Source of the DNA: Paenirhizobium selenitireducens ATCC BAA-1503 | Lineage (GTDB): Bacteria > Pseudomonadota > Alphaproteobacteria > Rhizobiales > Rhizobiaceae | Assembly (NCBI RefSeq): GCF_000518785.1 | Contig: NZ_JAEG01000011.1 | Location: 1 to 64,000, forward strand | Direction of reading: 5' to 3' | DNA: 64,000 nucleotides | In this document: positions 63,891 through 64,000 of the stretch, one piece after another | Position numbering within the stretch: position 1 is the stretch's first letter | Layout: each line of letters starts with the position of its first letter | The notes under the pieces: model-generated | The model's input: only the letters and a program-made list of their open reading frames with translations | Told to the model about the DNA's origin: nothing | Databases searched by the model: none | Translations under genes and position numbers: made by a program

Positions 63891-64000
63891 TTATCCGGCA
63901 AAGAGCGTTCCGGGATAATGCGACGGATCGGGGTCGGAGGTGTCCCCCTCGCCCAACGCGATCTGCATGAACACCGTATCGAGCCACTGGCCGAGCTTGA
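63891..64000 (-). CDS. C-terminal end of an unidentified protein, cut by window edge
   Basis: The minus strand from 63998 reads KLGQWLDTVFMQIALGEGDT, then SDPDPSHYPGTLFAG and a TAA at 63891-63893. Only 36 codons are present, so the family is not named. It is convergent with the DUF2794 gene with a three-base gap. Confidence 0.55.
   Translation of the reverse strand, partial: KLGQWLDTVFMQIALGEGDTSDPDPSHYPGTLFAG

Overview
The window looks like chromosomal DNA of a Rhizobiaceae alphaproteobacterium close to Agrobacterium, Rhizobium or Shinella. The evidence is the GC-rich codon use and the gene order: glnK-amtB-ftsK-lolA-xthA, ffh-aroQ-rpsP-rimM-trmD, dapF-mtaB-ftsY-yciB, ccmA/ccmBCDG next to acnA, and the chvE-gguABC sugar locus with gbpR. 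No rRNA, CRISPR array or prophage was seen. One tRNA gene is present.

Positions 1-3906 are accessory DNA. They hold the right end of an IS3-family (IS407-type) insertion sequence, a lipoprotein gene cut by that insertion, an unidentified conserved gene divergent from a small XRE-type regulator with a palindrome between them, a DUF2971 protein with a zinc-ribbon tail, and an orphan gene. This stretch is visibly more AT-rich from about 1740 to 3900 and ends at the 3' side of tRNA-Gly(GCC), the usual geometry of a tRNA-integrated island.

Positions 4259-22789 are mostly backbone: a prolyl-tRNA editing factor, a thioredoxin-TPR protein, a Lon-N domain protein, a Trm112-like protein, a UbiH-family hydroxylase, TesB, the GlnK/AmtB nitrogen pair behind a possible sigma-54 promoter, FtsK behind a perfect CtrA-type box, LolA, exonuclease III, a cNMP-binding protein, a response regulator, an L,D-transpeptidase, a pyrophosphatase-like protein, SixA, a DMT exporter, LeuC and an amino-acid ABC permease.

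Positions 22825-27954 hold the amino-acid binding protein, a FecBCD-type metal/chelate importer, a Crp/Fnr regulator without the FNR iron-sulfur cysteines and a small secreted His/Cys protein. Positions 28115-33578 carry translation and targeting genes (rplS, trmD, rimM, rpsP, aroQ, ffh). rplS is split from trmD by an oppositely oriented TSUP transporter gene. Positions 33889-41705 hold a metallo-beta-lactamase-fold hydrolase, a repeat-rich 1.1 kb gap, dapF-mtaB-ftsY-yciB-DUF2585 and a higBA toxin-antitoxin pair. Positions 41790-45058 are the cytochrome c maturation genes, followed by acnA, a DUF1223 protein and a UvrD-like helicase.

Positions 51427-62200 form one minus-strand sugar locus: ChvE binding protein, GguA/GguB ABC transporter, GguC, a sugar-acid dehydratase, an aldose 1-dehydrogenase, a ketoglutarate-semialdehyde-type dehydrogenase, KDGal kinase and KDPGal aldolase. 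Together they can import galactose or arabinose and oxidise it by a pathway that splits into a C5 and a C6 branch. The LysR regulator gbpR is divergent from chvE.

A recurring theme is small palindromic repeats, often in inverted pairs (REPIN-like), at 6841-7048, 19995-20150, 34929-35103, 35765-35926, 44050-44401 and, most strikingly, inside the ftsY coding sequence, where two copies are translated in frame.
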